From an uncultured Selenomonadales bacterium (GTDB lineage Bacteria; Bacillota; Negativicutes; Selenomonadales; Selenomonadaceae), in assembly GCA_937915725.1 (NCBI GenBank), contig CALGGV010000270.1, positions 1 through 12,267 on the forward strand: a DNA stretch of 12,267 nt. Reading direction: 5' to 3'. A program made the translations under genes and the position numbers. Positions 1 through 8,448 of the stretch are shown piece after piece; the first letter of the stretch is position 1, and each line of letters starts with the position of its first letter. The notes below the pieces were generated by a model. That model was not told the origin of the DNA, made no database searches, and worked only from the letters and a program-made list of their open reading frames with translations.

Positions 1-1
1 T

Positions 2-7
2 AGGAGG
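2..7 (+). promoter_or_regulatory. Shine-Dalgarno for hisS
   Basis: A perfect AGGAGG lies 7 bases upstream of a TTG codon. It sets the hisS start at TTG, because no ATG exists near the conserved N-terminus. Confidence 0.85.
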
Positions 8-14
8 AATAAAT

Positions 15-1268
15 TTGCTGACAAACGCGCCGAGAGGCACTAAAGATATTTTGCCTGAACAAATTGAAAATTGGCTTTTCGTTGAAAATAAAATTCGCAC
101 AATCTGTAAAAATTACGGCTATGAAGAAATTCGCACGCCAACTTTTGAACATACCGAACTTTTTCAGCGCGGAATTGGTGAAGGTACGGACGTTGTTGAT
201 AAAGAAATGTACACCTTCACGGATCGCGGCAACCGTTCAATAACTTTGCGCCCGGAAAATACCGCGTCGGTTGTACGCGCTTATCTTCAAAATAAATTGT
301 ACGCCGCCGGAAATTTGGTAAAACTTTTTTATATTGGTTCAATGTTTCGCTACGACAGACCGCAAGCCGGCAGGTTACGGGAATTTCATCAATTCGGCGT
401 TGAGGCGTTGGGCGAACAAAATCCCGCACTTGACGCAGAAATTATTTTATTGGCATGGGATTTTCTGAAAAGTTTGGGGCTTGACGATTTAAAATTAAAA
501 ATTAATACTGTCGGCTGTCCAAAATGCCGCCCTGTCTATCGTCAAAAACTTCAGCACTATTTCAGCGAAAATATCGAGGAACTTTGCGACGATTGCAAGC
601 ACAGACTTTCAAAAAATCCTTTAAGAATTTTAGATTGTAAAATTGACGGCGGCAAAGAATTTATCGAGGACGCACCCAAAATTGAAACTTGCCTTTGTAA
701 TGAATGTAGGGAACATTTCGCACAAGTTCAGAAATTTTTAAAGGCGGCGGGCATAAATTTTGAAATTGATTCACGGCTTGTACGCGGCTTGGATTATTAC
801 ACTAAAACCGCCTTTGAAATTCAATATTTGCCGTTAGGCGCACAGTCAGCGGTTGCAGGCGGCGGGCGTTATGATGGCTTGATTGAAGAAATTGGCGGCA
901 CTCCTACGCCGGGTATTGGTTTTGCTGCCGGTATCGAAAGAATTTTAATTGCGCTTGAAAAACAAAATTTGTTGCAAGCTGAAAAAAATAATTTTGACGC
1001 CTTTATAGTGGCAGTTGGCGCGGAGGCTGAAATTTTTGGTTTTAATTTGCTAACTGAACTTAGGCGCAAAAATATTTCTGCAACAATGGATTTTGCAAAG
1101 CGCAGTTTAAAGGCGCAAATGAAACAGGCGGCAAAATCCGGCGCAAAATTCGCTCTGATTATCGGTGAGGACGAAATTAAAAATTCTAACGTAACTGTTA
1201 AAAATCTTGAAATTTCGACGCAAGAAATTATTCCAATTTCTGAAGTTGCAGAAAAAATTTTAGCGTAA
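15..1268 (+). CDS. hisS: Histidyl-tRNA synthetase (HisRS)
   Basis: Cytoplasmic class II aminoacyl-tRNA synthetase that charges tRNA-His with histidine using ATP. The 417-residue length is typical of bacterial HisRS. The N-terminus reads APRGTKDILPEQ, the standard HisRS opening. Motif 2 is around residues 108-132 (FRYDRPQAGRLREFHQFG). The histidine-specific signature LVRGLDYYTKTAFE is at about 255-268. The AGGGRYDGL stretch is at 281-289 and motif 3, GIGFAAGIERI, at 300-310. The last ~90 residues form the anticodon-binding domain. The insertion domain is cysteine-rich (CPKC 168-171, CDDC 191-194, and CLCNEC 226-231), which recalls other Firmicute HisRS. The TTG start is chosen for its AGGAGG at 7-base spacing. 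A hairpin terminator follows 6 bases after the stop, so this is the end of its transcript. In many Firmicutes hisS is followed by aspS, but here it is not. Confidence 0.98.
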   Translation: MLTNAPRGTKDILPEQIENWLFVENKIRTICKNYGYEEIRTPTFEHTELFQRGIGEGTDVVDKEMYTFTDRGNRSITLRPENTASVVRAYLQNKLYAAGNLVKLFYIGSMFRYDRPQAGRLREFHQFGVEALGEQNPALDAEIILLAWDFLKSLGLDDLKLKINTVGCPKCRPVYRQKLQHYFSENIEELCDDCKHRLSKNPLRILDCKIDGGKEFIEDAPKIETCLCNECREHFAQVQKFLKAAGINFEIDSRLVRGLDYYTKTAFEIQYLPLGAQSAVAGGGRYDGLIEEIGGTPTPGIGFAAGIERILIALEKQNLLQAEKNNFDAFIVAVGAEAEIFGFNLLTELRRKNISATMDFAKRSLKAQMKQAAKSGAKFALIIGEDEIKNSNVTVKNLEISTQEIIPISEVAEKILA

Positions 1269-1274
1269 AAAATT

Positions 1275-1308
1275 AAACCGCACAATCTTTTGAAAGTGCG
1301 GTTTTTTT
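1275..1308 (+). terminator. Rho-independent terminator after hisS
   Basis: A 9-bp perfect stem pairs AAACCGCAC (1275-1283) with GTGCGGTTT (1296-1304). The loop is 12 bases and the stem runs straight into a T-rich tail. It lies just downstream of the hisS stop codon on the same strand, as expected for an intrinsic terminator. Confidence 0.9.
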
Positions 1309-1344
1309 ATATTTTGTAATAAAATAGTCTACCTTGAGCAAAGT

Positions 1345-1677
1345 ATGACTTTGGAACAGTGGGGAAAGAACTGCCCTGCAAAGCAAAAGGACGCTGAATT
1401 AAAACGCGGTGAAGATATTATACGCAGATTGGCTAATGGCGAAAAAGTTGTCCCTACGCGGTTGATAATACGCGCTAAATCCTGAAGGCAACGCCAATAA
1501 AGCACGGGCAAACGTCGCATCAAAACTCAATACGGTGAACCTTTCCAAATAACAATGGAATTGGCAGGAGCAAACGGAAAAACAGCATTAGTTACTACCG
1601 GCTGGATTATCGATTCAGAAACGGGAGAAATCAGATTAACCAGCATTTATGTTGATAAAAGGCGTGAACAAAAATGA
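1345..1677 (+). pseudogene. Frameshifted DUF6883-like gene
   Basis: The reading frame begins MTLEQWGKNCPAKQKDAELK at 1345 and hits TGA at 1483-1485. Protein-like sequence continues in the next frame from about 1469 (YALNPEGNANKARANVA), then returns to the first frame at 1531 (YGEPFQITMELAGANGKTAL, then VTTGWIIDSETGEIRLTSIYV) and ends at TGA 1675-1677. The YxLNPexxxxxKA motif followed by a 'TGWII...RLTSIYV' ending resembles the DUF6883 family, judged from memory of its pattern. Between these blocks the family usually has some 15-30 more residues, so a deletion is likely as well as two frameshifts. No clear Shine-Dalgarno precedes 1345, so the original N-terminus may be missing. The function of the family is not established. 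The gene overlaps the next one by 4 bases (ATGA), typical of translational coupling before decay. Confidence 0.7.
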
Positions 1678-1850
1678 AAATCGAAGAATTTGATAAGGTT
1701 TTATTGAAGAGTGGCGAAAAAGCTTATATTGCAGACGTTTTAAAGGCAGGCATTGCATACGTTGTTGATATTGACAAAGACGATGGCACTATCGAAACTG
1801 AGATTATCGAGGCTAAAGATATTATTGAAGTCATTAAAAAGCGAGATTAA
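1674..1850 (+). CDS. Small DUF4926-like protein, 58 residues
   Basis: This short intact gene encodes MKIEEFDKVLLKSGEKAYIA followed by DVLKAGIAYVVDIDKDDGTI and an acidic/basic tail ending KKRD. The pattern 'D.V.LK.G..A.I..V...G.AY.VDI......ET.II...DI' fits small beta-barrel (SH3-like) proteins of the DUF4926 type, which are often encoded next to DUF6883 proteins. That link is from memory and not verified here. The ATG overlaps the stop of the broken upstream frame (ATGA). An AAAAGG lies 11 bases upstream as a weak ribosome site, so translation probably depended on coupling to the upstream gene. No transmembrane segment or signal peptide is present. Its partner is a pseudogene, so it may be a leftover that is still readable but poorly expressed. 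Confidence 0.65.
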   Translation: MKIEEFDKVLLKSGEKAYIADVLKAGIAYVVDIDKDDGTIETEIIEAKDIIEVIKKRD

Positions 1851-1930
1851 AATTTCGATTTTTGTTGCATTATAACAAAATAATTTTTGGCGATAATTAA
1901 TGGTTGGTGACAAAATGAATATTCAAATGA

Positions 1931-2337
1931 GCCCTCCCACACATAAACTCCAAAATTTCTTGGGGTGTGCGCTGGGTTGGGGCTAATATCATTGAATCAG
2001 TCTTTGTTGACGGCGATTGTATCAATAAGCTAATTAATCAATTTCAGGATAAAAACATAGAATACTTACAGAGTAAATCTAGATTGTTATTGAAATTTTT
2101 ATCAACCGGATTAAAGTGCAAAGAGAATCTGTACTTGCGCCAAATTTTAGCATTTATTTTTTGTCCCTTAAATCGAGAAGTGACTCAAAATTTAAGAGTG
2201 CTGAAGAATACATAGTAATACAAAAATCACATTCCCGCATTCCATTTTTCGTCGATTTAAAGAAATTTCAACACCTTTATTTTTTCGTCCAAGACGATAT
2301 AAATCGAACAACTAGTAAAGAATTTGAAATCCTATAA
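1931..2337 (+). pseudogene. Unidentified gene remnant
   Basis: One frame is open from about 1931 to 2215 and reads, from 1967, VRWVGANIIESVFVDGDCIN and on through a lysine-rich helix-like stretch. A second frame, open from 2116 to 2337, continues with a plausible protein sequence (SAEEYIVIQKSHSRIPFFVD, then LKKFQHLYFFVQDD). The switch between frames around 2116-2160 suggests a frameshift in a former gene. No ribosome site precedes it and no family was recognised. It could equally be chance open sequence in AT-rich DNA. Confidence 0.3.
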
Positions 2338-2510
2338 TTGGTAAATCAAGCGGGACTTACCGCTCGTAGTTTTCCTTCAATTTTCATTTCCAATATCGTA
2401 AAATTCAATGCATTGGAATGAAGATTTATATTCTCGAATTTTTTACAAAATCTTTGCATCAGATATGCCATTTTGAAAAATTGAAGAAGAGATATTACCA
2501 AAATATCTAA

Positions 2511-3094
2511 CTTGTAGCGCATCAGCTTTTTCAAGCAAGCCTTGAAATTTTGGAAGAAATGCAAAAGACCAGTGAAAATATTTTAAGCAAATGCCGCACT
2601 TTGGAAGAAAAAAGCGAGCCCGTCATTCACGATACTTTGCCCGACCTCAAAGATAATCTACGACAATAATATTACGCCTTGTACTCTCAACAAGAAACTT
2701 CTGAAAACAAATTGGCGGAGTTGAGGCAGAAAGTAATAAAACCGAACCGCGCCTTGCTTATTGCCAAAAATATTTTCCTCAATGGAAATCTCAAAAACTT
2801 TAGTGCAAAAAAATTAAAATACTAAAAGCGGCTAAAAAATTTGATTTTGGTTTTAATTTTTACCAGTATTAATATCGGATTGAAACTAAATTTTCGTTGG
2901 AACTCCGACAAGAAGAATTAAAGAAGTGGAAAACAAAATTAGAAGATGAATACAATCGCCTTAAAAATCTTAGCACATCGGCGGACGCAAAACAAAAAAA
3001 TGCAATTATTGCCTAGCTTTCTATTAATCTCAAGTCGGCAAAAAAATGCTTTCACTTTATTTCCCAATACTCGACTAAGAAAAATTATTTTTAA
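2511..3094 (+). pseudogene. Decayed coiled-coil protein gene
   Basis: From 2511 the frame reads LVAHQLFQASLEILEEMQKT, followed by more heptad-like, Glu/Lys/Leu-rich sequence up to TAA 2667-2669. Past that stop the same frame continues coherently (YYALYSQQETSENKLAELRQ) to a second TAA at 2823-2825. Another frame then carries LELRQEELKKWKTKLEDEYN and NRLKNLSTSADAK from about 2873, with a TAG at 3014-3016, and runs on to TAA 3092-3094. The composition and spacing suggest a long alpha-helical coiled coil, broken by at least three in-frame stops and one frameshift. No start codon or family could be assigned. Structural or mobile-element accessory proteins are possible, but I cannot choose between them. 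Confidence 0.5.
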
Positions 3095-3127
3095 TGAATA
3101 AAACTTACTGCCAATTTGTCACATAAA

Positions 3128-3361
3128 ATGTTAAAAAATCAAAATTTTATAGTTGGACTTATTGCTGATGCTTTACGTGGTGAGAATTATGCTGTGTTGC
3201 TGTTATTCCGCTAATAACTTAGAAATGGAGAAAACTTGGGAGTTGATGAATTTCTCAATCAAAAAATTTTCCAAAAATCTAATCCCGCGTTACATTTGGG
3301 AGCTTGAAAATTGGAATATCAATTCTTTGTTAGAACGTGTTTAAAAAGTGCCAGAAAGTAA
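3128..3361 (+). pseudogene. Unidentified gene remnant, possibly 3' part of the coiled-coil gene
   Basis: The same frame as the end of the coiled-coil remnant reads MLKNQNFIVGLIADALRGEN and then YAVLLLFR, followed by two consecutive stops (3212-3217). It continues as NGENLGVDEFLNQKIFQKSN and PALHLGA to TGA 3305-3307, ending at TAA 3359-3361. Sequence that stays protein-like across stops suggests a decayed gene rather than an active one. No Shine-Dalgarno is visible before the ATG at 3128. An overlapping frame at 3153-3344 is also open but has no ribosome site. The function is unknown. Confidence 0.35.
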
Positions 3362-3575
3362 GATAAAATTTAGCCGGTGATTAAATTGGAATATATTTGC
3401 CAAAGCGTAAAAACATAAAAAAATCTTCGTGCCACAGTAAACGCTGGATAATGAAAACGGTTTTTACGTGGAGAACTTTAACAGCATGTTGGTAAGTGAA
3501 AGAATCATTGTTTTTCAAGATAGGCGTCTTTGAAGATATTTTCAAAACTAAAACAGATGACAAATGTTTTTCAGC

Positions 3576-6254
3576 TTAAATTGTTTGGCGTTTAACCAAA
3601 TGTGAAAATAAACCGCCGCCGTTTGCAAGTTCGTCAAAAGTTCCACTTTCAACAATATTGCCGGCGTCCATTACAATAATTCTATCACAGTTGCGAATTG
3701 TCGAAAGTCTATGAGCGATAACAATCCTAGTTACGTTCAATTTTTCAATGCTACTTGTAACTATTGCTTGCGATTTATTATCAAGTGCGCTGGTTGCCTC
3801 GTCGAAAATTAAAATCGAAGGACGCGCCGCCAATGCACGGGCGATTAAAAGTCTTTGACGTTGTCCGCCGGAAATATTACTGCTGCCTTCAGAAATTACA
3901 GTTTGCATACCCATTGGCATTTTTCTAATATCGTCAGCAATTCCTGCAGATTCTGCCGCCGCCCACGCATCTTCTTGCGTCAAATTCGCAGTGCCGATTA
4001 TATTTGTGAAAATATCACCGCTCATCAACTGCCCGTTTTGTAAAACTACTCCCATTTGTGAACGTACCGACGGTAAACTTAATTCTGATAAATCGTAGCC
4101 GTCAAATGAAATACTTCCGCTTTTTGGACTTTCAAAACCGAGTAAAAGCCTCACCAATGTTGACTTTCCGCAGCCGCTTTTCCCTACTATCGCCACATTT
4201 TCTCCGGATTTTATTTCAAAACTTATTCCCTTTATAACGTCCGGTAAATTTTCCCCGTATGAAAATTTCAAATTATTAACACTAACCGCGCCGCTTAACA
4301 CTCCCGCCTCTTTTTTATCGTCTGTAGTTTCAGGTTCTTCATCAAGAATTGGGCGCAAATTTTCTATGTGCGGTTGAATAGAAAAATATTCTCCGACTAA
4401 GGGGATTAACGAATTTAAAGTTGCGTTGAAACTGGAATATGCCGCGCTGAATGCTAAAAATTGCGCGTATGTTATGCCCTGTTGCGGTTGTCCGTTTACC
4501 GTTTGTGTGTCCATAAGTGCCACGTAGTACAGCAACATTGTTAATATAAACGGCTGGATACTTCCAATAATCATATTGTAATTGCTTTGCCACCGCAATT
4601 TTAAATTCCAGCCCCAACTTTCGCCAAATATTTTACTCCATAAATTAAATGCTTGTTCCTCCGCGCCAGCTATTCTAAATTTCGCCAATCCTGCAAATAT
4701 TTGCTGGATCATTCCCGCTGAACGGTTGCCCGCCTCTATCAAATTTCGCTGAAAACCCAATACCCGTCGATATATAAAAAATGTAACTATAATCCAAATC
4801 AGCCAAACTCCAACTGCCGCCGCTGTTAATTTCAAACTGTAGTAACACATTAAAAATAAACTCCAGATTGAAAAAATCGTGCTGAATACCGACGCTATAA
4901 AATTACCTTCAATTAAACTTTTTAATGAATTTATTCCACTCATTCGGCTTGCAAGTTCGCCACTTTGAAACCTTCTGAAAAATTTTTCCGGCAATGTTAA
5001 AAGCCGCCCCCAAAGTGCCGCCTCAGTTGCCATATTTAAGCGCGTCGAAATTCTCATCACTGCTACCGAGCGAATTATTCCCAACGCCGCCATTGTGAAA
5101 CTTGTTACCATCATTACCTGCGTAACTGTTACAAGTCCTTTTCTGTCCAAAATTGGCACTATATCTGAAAAAATTGTTTCTGTGATAATTGGCGTGACAA
5201 GCGGCACAAATCCCGCAAATACGCTAATTGCCAAAATTGTTTTGTAGTCGCTCCGCCAATTTTGCTCAAACATAAATTTAAGCAAGTCCATTACCTTGAG
5301 TTTTCGCGCCGGAAATCCCGCGTAGCAAACAAAGGCATCTTTATCAATTTTCGCCGCCACTGCGTCTGTAACCGGCAACCCTTCAGGTAAATCTTTTGTC
5401 ACGACTTTATATTTATTCGGCGCAGTCGGCAAAAACGCCGCAAGTTGTTTTGTTTCTCCGTAATAGCCGATTATCACGCCGCTGTCAAATTTGTACCAGT
5501 CTTTTGTTAAAGTTACAAAACGCATTTGCATATTTGCTTTTTGTATCAGCCGCCGCAAAAGTCCTACTTGATCCAATTTTTTTGTAATTTCGGCGTTAAT
5601 TTGTAAATCCGGCGTTGACATTTTTAACGCCTTCGCCACGCACTTAACAATAAAGCTTGTTTCTCCAAGTTTTTCAGATTTATTTTTTTCCGCGTCATCA
5701 TAAGAAATTTTTTCTTCGCCCAAAAGATTAGCTACAGAATTTTCAATTAAGCGAAGTTTTTGATTTTCCCGCACTTCAATTCTTGCAGCAAGTCTTTTGT
5801 CTTTAGCAAGAAAACGAACTCCAACTAAAGTTGAAAAAATTTGCTCGCAGTTTACAAATTTTTCGTGAACATTTTCAACGTTAAAAATATTTGAGTTTTG
5901 CCACTCGCGCAGGGTATCGTCGCCTTTATCTGCCAAAAGTTTAAGCCACGAAATTTTTACCAATTTGTTAAACCAATCCTGAGCGAAATTTTTTAATTCG
6001 TCGTCAGAAATATTTTCAAGCGGTAAAATTTCAAATTCAGAATCTTCAACCGCGTAAATTAAAATTTCCACTAAATCAAAATCATCAAGCGCAGGAAATA
6101 CCGCCTCGCCCGCCGCGCACTTCATTAAAAAATCTTGATTAAAAGTTTCTGCGCTTTTTGTAACTGCGTATACTTCGACGCGCCCCGCAGTTATTTTCAA
6201 AAAATTTTTATCGTCTGAAAGCAGGAAACGTTCCCCTGAAAAAATCTTAGCCAT
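3576..6254 (-). CDS. NHLM-type export ABC transporter, permease/ATPase (ABC2)
   Basis: Inner-membrane ABC exporter half-transporter that would work with the C39 peptidase ABC protein encoded just upstream to secrete a leader-bearing peptide. The order of domains matches the NHLM 'ABC2' family (TIGR03797, from memory). It has a large N-terminal cytosolic region of about 330 residues with no C39 peptidase motifs, then a transmembrane domain (about residues 338-585 of the protein counted from 6254, several hydrophobic helices), then an ATPase domain. Visible ATPase motifs are Walker A GKSGCGKST (about 691-699), signature SGGQ (about 795-798), Walker B ILIFDEATS and the H-loop histidine in IVIAHRLST (about 848). 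All catalytic residues are present. I chose the ATG at 6254 (892 residues), which overlaps the previous stop codon by 8 bases. A TTG at 6275 is the alternative (899 residues), but its codons overlap the GAGGAG that would serve as the ribosome site. Confidence 0.92.
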   Translation of the reverse strand: MAKIFSGERFLLSDDKNFLKITAGRVEVYAVTKSAETFNQDFLMKCAAGEAVFPALDDFDLVEILIYAVEDSEFEILPLENISDDELKNFAQDWFNKLVKISWLKLLADKGDDTLREWQNSNIFNVENVHEKFVNCEQIFSTLVGVRFLAKDKRLAARIEVRENQKLRLIENSVANLLGEEKISYDDAEKNKSEKLGETSFIVKCVAKALKMSTPDLQINAEITKKLDQVGLLRRLIQKANMQMRFVTLTKDWYKFDSGVIIGYYGETKQLAAFLPTAPNKYKVVTKDLPEGLPVTDAVAAKIDKDAFVCYAGFPARKLKVMDLLKFMFEQNWRSDYKTILAISVFAGFVPLVTPIITETIFSDIVPILDRKGLVTVTQVMMVTSFTMAALGIIRSVAVMRISTRLNMATEAALWGRLLTLPEKFFRRFQSGELASRMSGINSLKSLIEGNFIASVFSTIFSIWSLFLMCYYSLKLTAAAVGVWLIWIIVTFFIYRRVLGFQRNLIEAGNRSAGMIQQIFAGLAKFRIAGAEEQAFNLWSKIFGESWGWNLKLRWQSNYNMIIGSIQPFILTMLLYYVALMDTQTVNGQPQQGITYAQFLAFSAAYSSFNATLNSLIPLVGEYFSIQPHIENLRPILDEEPETTDDKKEAGVLSGAVSVNNLKFSYGENLPDVIKGISFEIKSGENVAIVGKSGCGKSTLVRLLLGFESPKSGSISFDGYDLSELSLPSVRSQMGVVLQNGQLMSGDIFTNIIGTANLTQEDAWAAAESAGIADDIRKMPMGMQTVISEGSSNISGGQRQRLLIARALAARPSILIFDEATSALDNKSQAIVTSSIEKLNVTRIVIAHRLSTIRNCDRIIVMDAGNIVESGTFDELANGGGLFSHLVKRQTI

Positions 6255-8445
6255 CTTCTTGTTCGCGCTCCTCAATCAGTCTTTTATATGGTCCGTCGTG
6301 TAAAATCATTTCACGGTGCTTGCCGCGCTCCACAACTTTGCCGCGTTCCAAAACTATAATTTCGTCGCAATCACGAATGGTAGAAAGTCTGTGCGCCACG
6401 ATTAAACAACTGCAGCCGCGATGCCGTATATTTTCAAGTACAATTTGTTCAGTAACGGGATCAAGCGCACTTGTAGCCTCGTCCAAAATTAAAATTGAAG
6501 GATTAACAGCCAACGCCCGCGCTATTTCCATTCTTTGACGTTGCCCGCCGCTCAAATTGAAACCGCCTTCTTTAACTTCGGCAAAATAATTCCCGTCCAA
6601 ATTCAAAATAGTTTCGTGAATGCAAGCATCTTTAGCCGCCTGTATAACGTCTTCTTGTCTTACTGAATCATCAAACAACGTGATATTTTGGCGCACGGTA
6701 CCGCTAATTTGAAAAATATCTTGATCAACAGCGGCAAGAGAATTAACAATAACTGCGCGCGGAATATTTCTGCGGTTGACGCCGTCAAAAAGTATTTCGC
6801 CGCTCCATTCTTCATATAAACCCGTAACAATTTTAGCAAGTGTAGATTTTCCACTGCCGCTCGCTCCAACTATCGCAACCCAACGACCGGGCTTTAAATG
6901 CAAATTAAAATTTTCAAGCAAAGGTTTTTCAAGCGGCGAATATCCAAAATTTATATTTCGTAATTCCAATTCGCCCAATAATCTTTTTTTAGTAAAGTTG
7001 GGATTATTAACTTCGTGAAAATTCAATTTATCAACTTCATAACGGCGAACGTCGTCAAGGCGATGCATTTGCATTTCAGTAGATTGAAGAGTATCATTTA
7101 GCCCCAAAATTTTGCCGACAGGAGCTTGAAAATTCCCCATCAGTGATTGAAAAGCGGTAAAAGTACCAACAGTCATAACGCCGTCCATAATTGAAAAACC
7201 GCCAATAGTCATAATTAACGCGCCGTTGAGTCCGCCCAAAAGAGTCGGCAATAAATTAAATGACAATCGCCACATAGCCGTTTCTTGAGAACTTAATAAA
7301 ATTTTTGCACGATAACCCGCCCATTTCGTGAAAAAATCAGCCTCCGTGCCGTTCGCTTTAATGCTGTCAATCATTGAAAGCCCGTTCATCGCAACGCCGT
7401 ATTCTTTGCCGGAGTCCTGCTGGATTTTCATCATAGTATCAGTAAGTTTGCGGCGCATTGCGAAAAAAACTGCAGTATTTATTACTATAAAAAATATACC
7501 AATAAGAGTTAAAGTAACGTTGTATTGTAAGAGTAACACCAAAAAGAAAATTGCCACGAAAAAATCTAAAACGGCAGTTGCGGCACTTCCCGATAAAACG
7601 CCCGCAACCGAGCCATTGTAACTAACACGGCTTGCAACTTCCGCCGCGTACCTTTGATGGAAAAAAGACATTGGCAATTTCAGCAAATGGCGAAAAAATT
7701 TAGATGAATCTGTAAGCGTCAATCTTTGTTGCCAACGAGTCAAAATAACGGCGCGTAACCAATTCATAACGCCGCAAATAACAAATGAAACTGTCATTGC
7801 AAGCATAAAATTAAAAATCCATTCGCGATGCTCCCCCGTCAAAATATCGTCCATAAAAATTTGATTGAAAACGGGCGTGGCAAGTCCCGGAATAAGCATG
7901 CACAGCGAAAGGATAATCATAAAAATCATAGCCGCTTTATCTTGCAAAAGTTTTTCGGTAATTACTTTAACAACGTTGTAACGTTCGCCTTCTTTTTTAA
8001 AGTTTTCAGCCGGTTTAACAGTGATAGCAACGCCTGTATAGGAAGTTAAAAAATCTTCCCACGCAACTTTGCGCCGCCCCATTGCAGGATCGTTCAAATA
8101 TGCAAAGTCTCCAATAATTCCTTCCAAAACTACGAAATGGTTAAATTCCCAGTGAATTATCATAGGGAATTCTCCCTCTTCACGAATATTATCAGCCTCC
8201 CAGCGGTAGCCGTGAACTTCGCAATTTCTTTTTTTTGCCGCTTTAATAATGTTAGACGCCTTAGAGCCGTCACGATTGACGCCACATTCAACGCGTATTT
8301 TTTCAAGGGGAATCCAGAGCCCGTAACTTGCCAAAATCATTGCTAAACTTGCCGCGCCGCATTCGGTAGCTTCCATTTGTAAAATTGTTGGAACTTCAGC
8401 GCGTTTGCCGGTACCGCCGAAAAAATTTTTAATACGTTCAAACAT
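6247..8445 (-). CDS. NHLM-type C39 peptidase/permease/ATPase ABC exporter (ABC1)
   Basis: A 732-residue peptidase-containing ABC transporter expected to cut the leader of a secreted peptide and export the product; family NHLM 'ABC1' (TIGR03796, from memory). The N-terminal C39 domain (about 15-145) shows the oxyanion glutamine Q23, catalytic cysteine C29 (ATECGAAS), histidine H103 (WEFNHFVVLEG) and aspartate D119 (LNDPAMG), so the protease looks active. The membrane domain spans about 165-450. ATPase motifs are Walker A GASGSGKST (527-535), signature LSGGQ (631-635), Walker B ILILDEATS (651-659) and H-loop H685. The ATG at 8445 has AAGGAG 10 bases upstream and follows the HlyD stop by 3 bases. 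The coding strand has an A8 run (8229-8236) in the peptidase domain; the reading frame is intact there. Confidence 0.95.
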   Translation of the reverse strand: MFERIKNFFGGTGKRAEVPTILQMEATECGAASLAMILASYGLWIPLEKIRVECGVNRDGSKASNIIKAAKKRNCEVHGYRWEADNIREEGEFPMIIHWEFNHFVVLEGIIGDFAYLNDPAMGRRKVAWEDFLTSYTGVAITVKPAENFKKEGERYNVVKVITEKLLQDKAAMIFMIILSLCMLIPGLATPVFNQIFMDDILTGEHREWIFNFMLAMTVSFVICGVMNWLRAVILTRWQQRLTLTDSSKFFRHLLKLPMSFFHQRYAAEVASRVSYNGSVAGVLSGSAATAVLDFFVAIFFLVLLLQYNVTLTLIGIFFIVINTAVFFAMRRKLTDTMMKIQQDSGKEYGVAMNGLSMIDSIKANGTEADFFTKWAGYRAKILLSSQETAMWRLSFNLLPTLLGGLNGALIMTIGGFSIMDGVMTVGTFTAFQSLMGNFQAPVGKILGLNDTLQSTEMQMHRLDDVRRYEVDKLNFHEVNNPNFTKKRLLGELELRNINFGYSPLEKPLLENFNLHLKPGRWVAIVGASGSGKSTLAKIVTGLYEEWSGEILFDGVNRRNIPRAVIVNSLAAVDQDIFQISGTVRQNITLFDDSVRQEDVIQAAKDACIHETILNLDGNYFAEVKEGGFNLSGGQRQRMEIARALAVNPSILILDEATSALDPVTEQIVLENIRHRGCSCLIVAHRLSTIRDCDEIIVLERGKVVERGKHREMILHDGPYKRLIEEREQEDG
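6268..6273 (-). promoter_or_regulatory. Shine-Dalgarno for ABC2, inside the end of ABC1
   Basis: GAGGAG on the minus strand lies 13 bases before the ATG at 6254. The spacing is long, but the overlap of the alternative TTG start (6275) with this motif argues for the ATG. Translational coupling to ABC1 is likely. Confidence 0.5.
8229..8236 (-). repeat. A8 homopolymer within the C39 domain of ABC1
   Basis: Eight consecutive As on the coding strand encode Lys71-Lys72 and flanking bases. The frame is intact in this sequence, but runs of eight are prone to replication and transcription slippage. Confidence 0.6.
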
Positions 8446-8448
8446 AGT

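Larger units (their letters stand above)
1851..3575. other. Decayed AT-rich region without intact genes
   Basis: About 1.7 kb between the DUF4926-like gene and the 3' end of the ABC operon. No frame stays open for more than about 80 codons. Protein-like stretches jump between frames and are broken by stops; three such remnants are listed separately (1931-2337, 2511-3094 and 3128-3361). No terminal inverted repeats, tRNA, attachment site or recognisable transposase was seen. From 3380 to 3575 nothing convincing is present. No clear terminator with a T-tract was found for the leftward ABC operon, whose last stop codon is at 3576-3578. Confidence 0.6.

Noticed and set aside
1900..1986. A 28-codon open frame starting ATG GTT GGT and ending LGCALGWG, considered as an orphan precursor peptide
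   Set aside because: It has no Shine-Dalgarno, is on the strand opposite to the export operon, is too short for an NHLM leader plus core, and has no proper double-glycine site.
2349..2364. Small perfect hairpin AGCGG/CCGCT
   Set aside because: Only 5 bp, with no T-tract after it and no gene end nearby, so it is not supported as a terminator or regulator.
2346..2564. A 72-codon minus-strand frame
   Set aside because: It overlaps the upstream end of the coiled-coil remnant on the other strand, has no ribosome site, and looks like antisense of AT-rich sequence.
3381..3563. A 60-codon minus-strand frame just downstream of ABC2, considered as a cargo gene
   Set aside because: No ribosome site, no GG-type leader, an aromatic-rich composition without domain features, and its location in decayed sequence all argue for chance.
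3546..3575. Weak inverted repeat after the ABC2 stop, considered as the operon terminator
   Set aside because: The stem is imperfect and AT-rich and lacks a following run of Ts on the minus strand.
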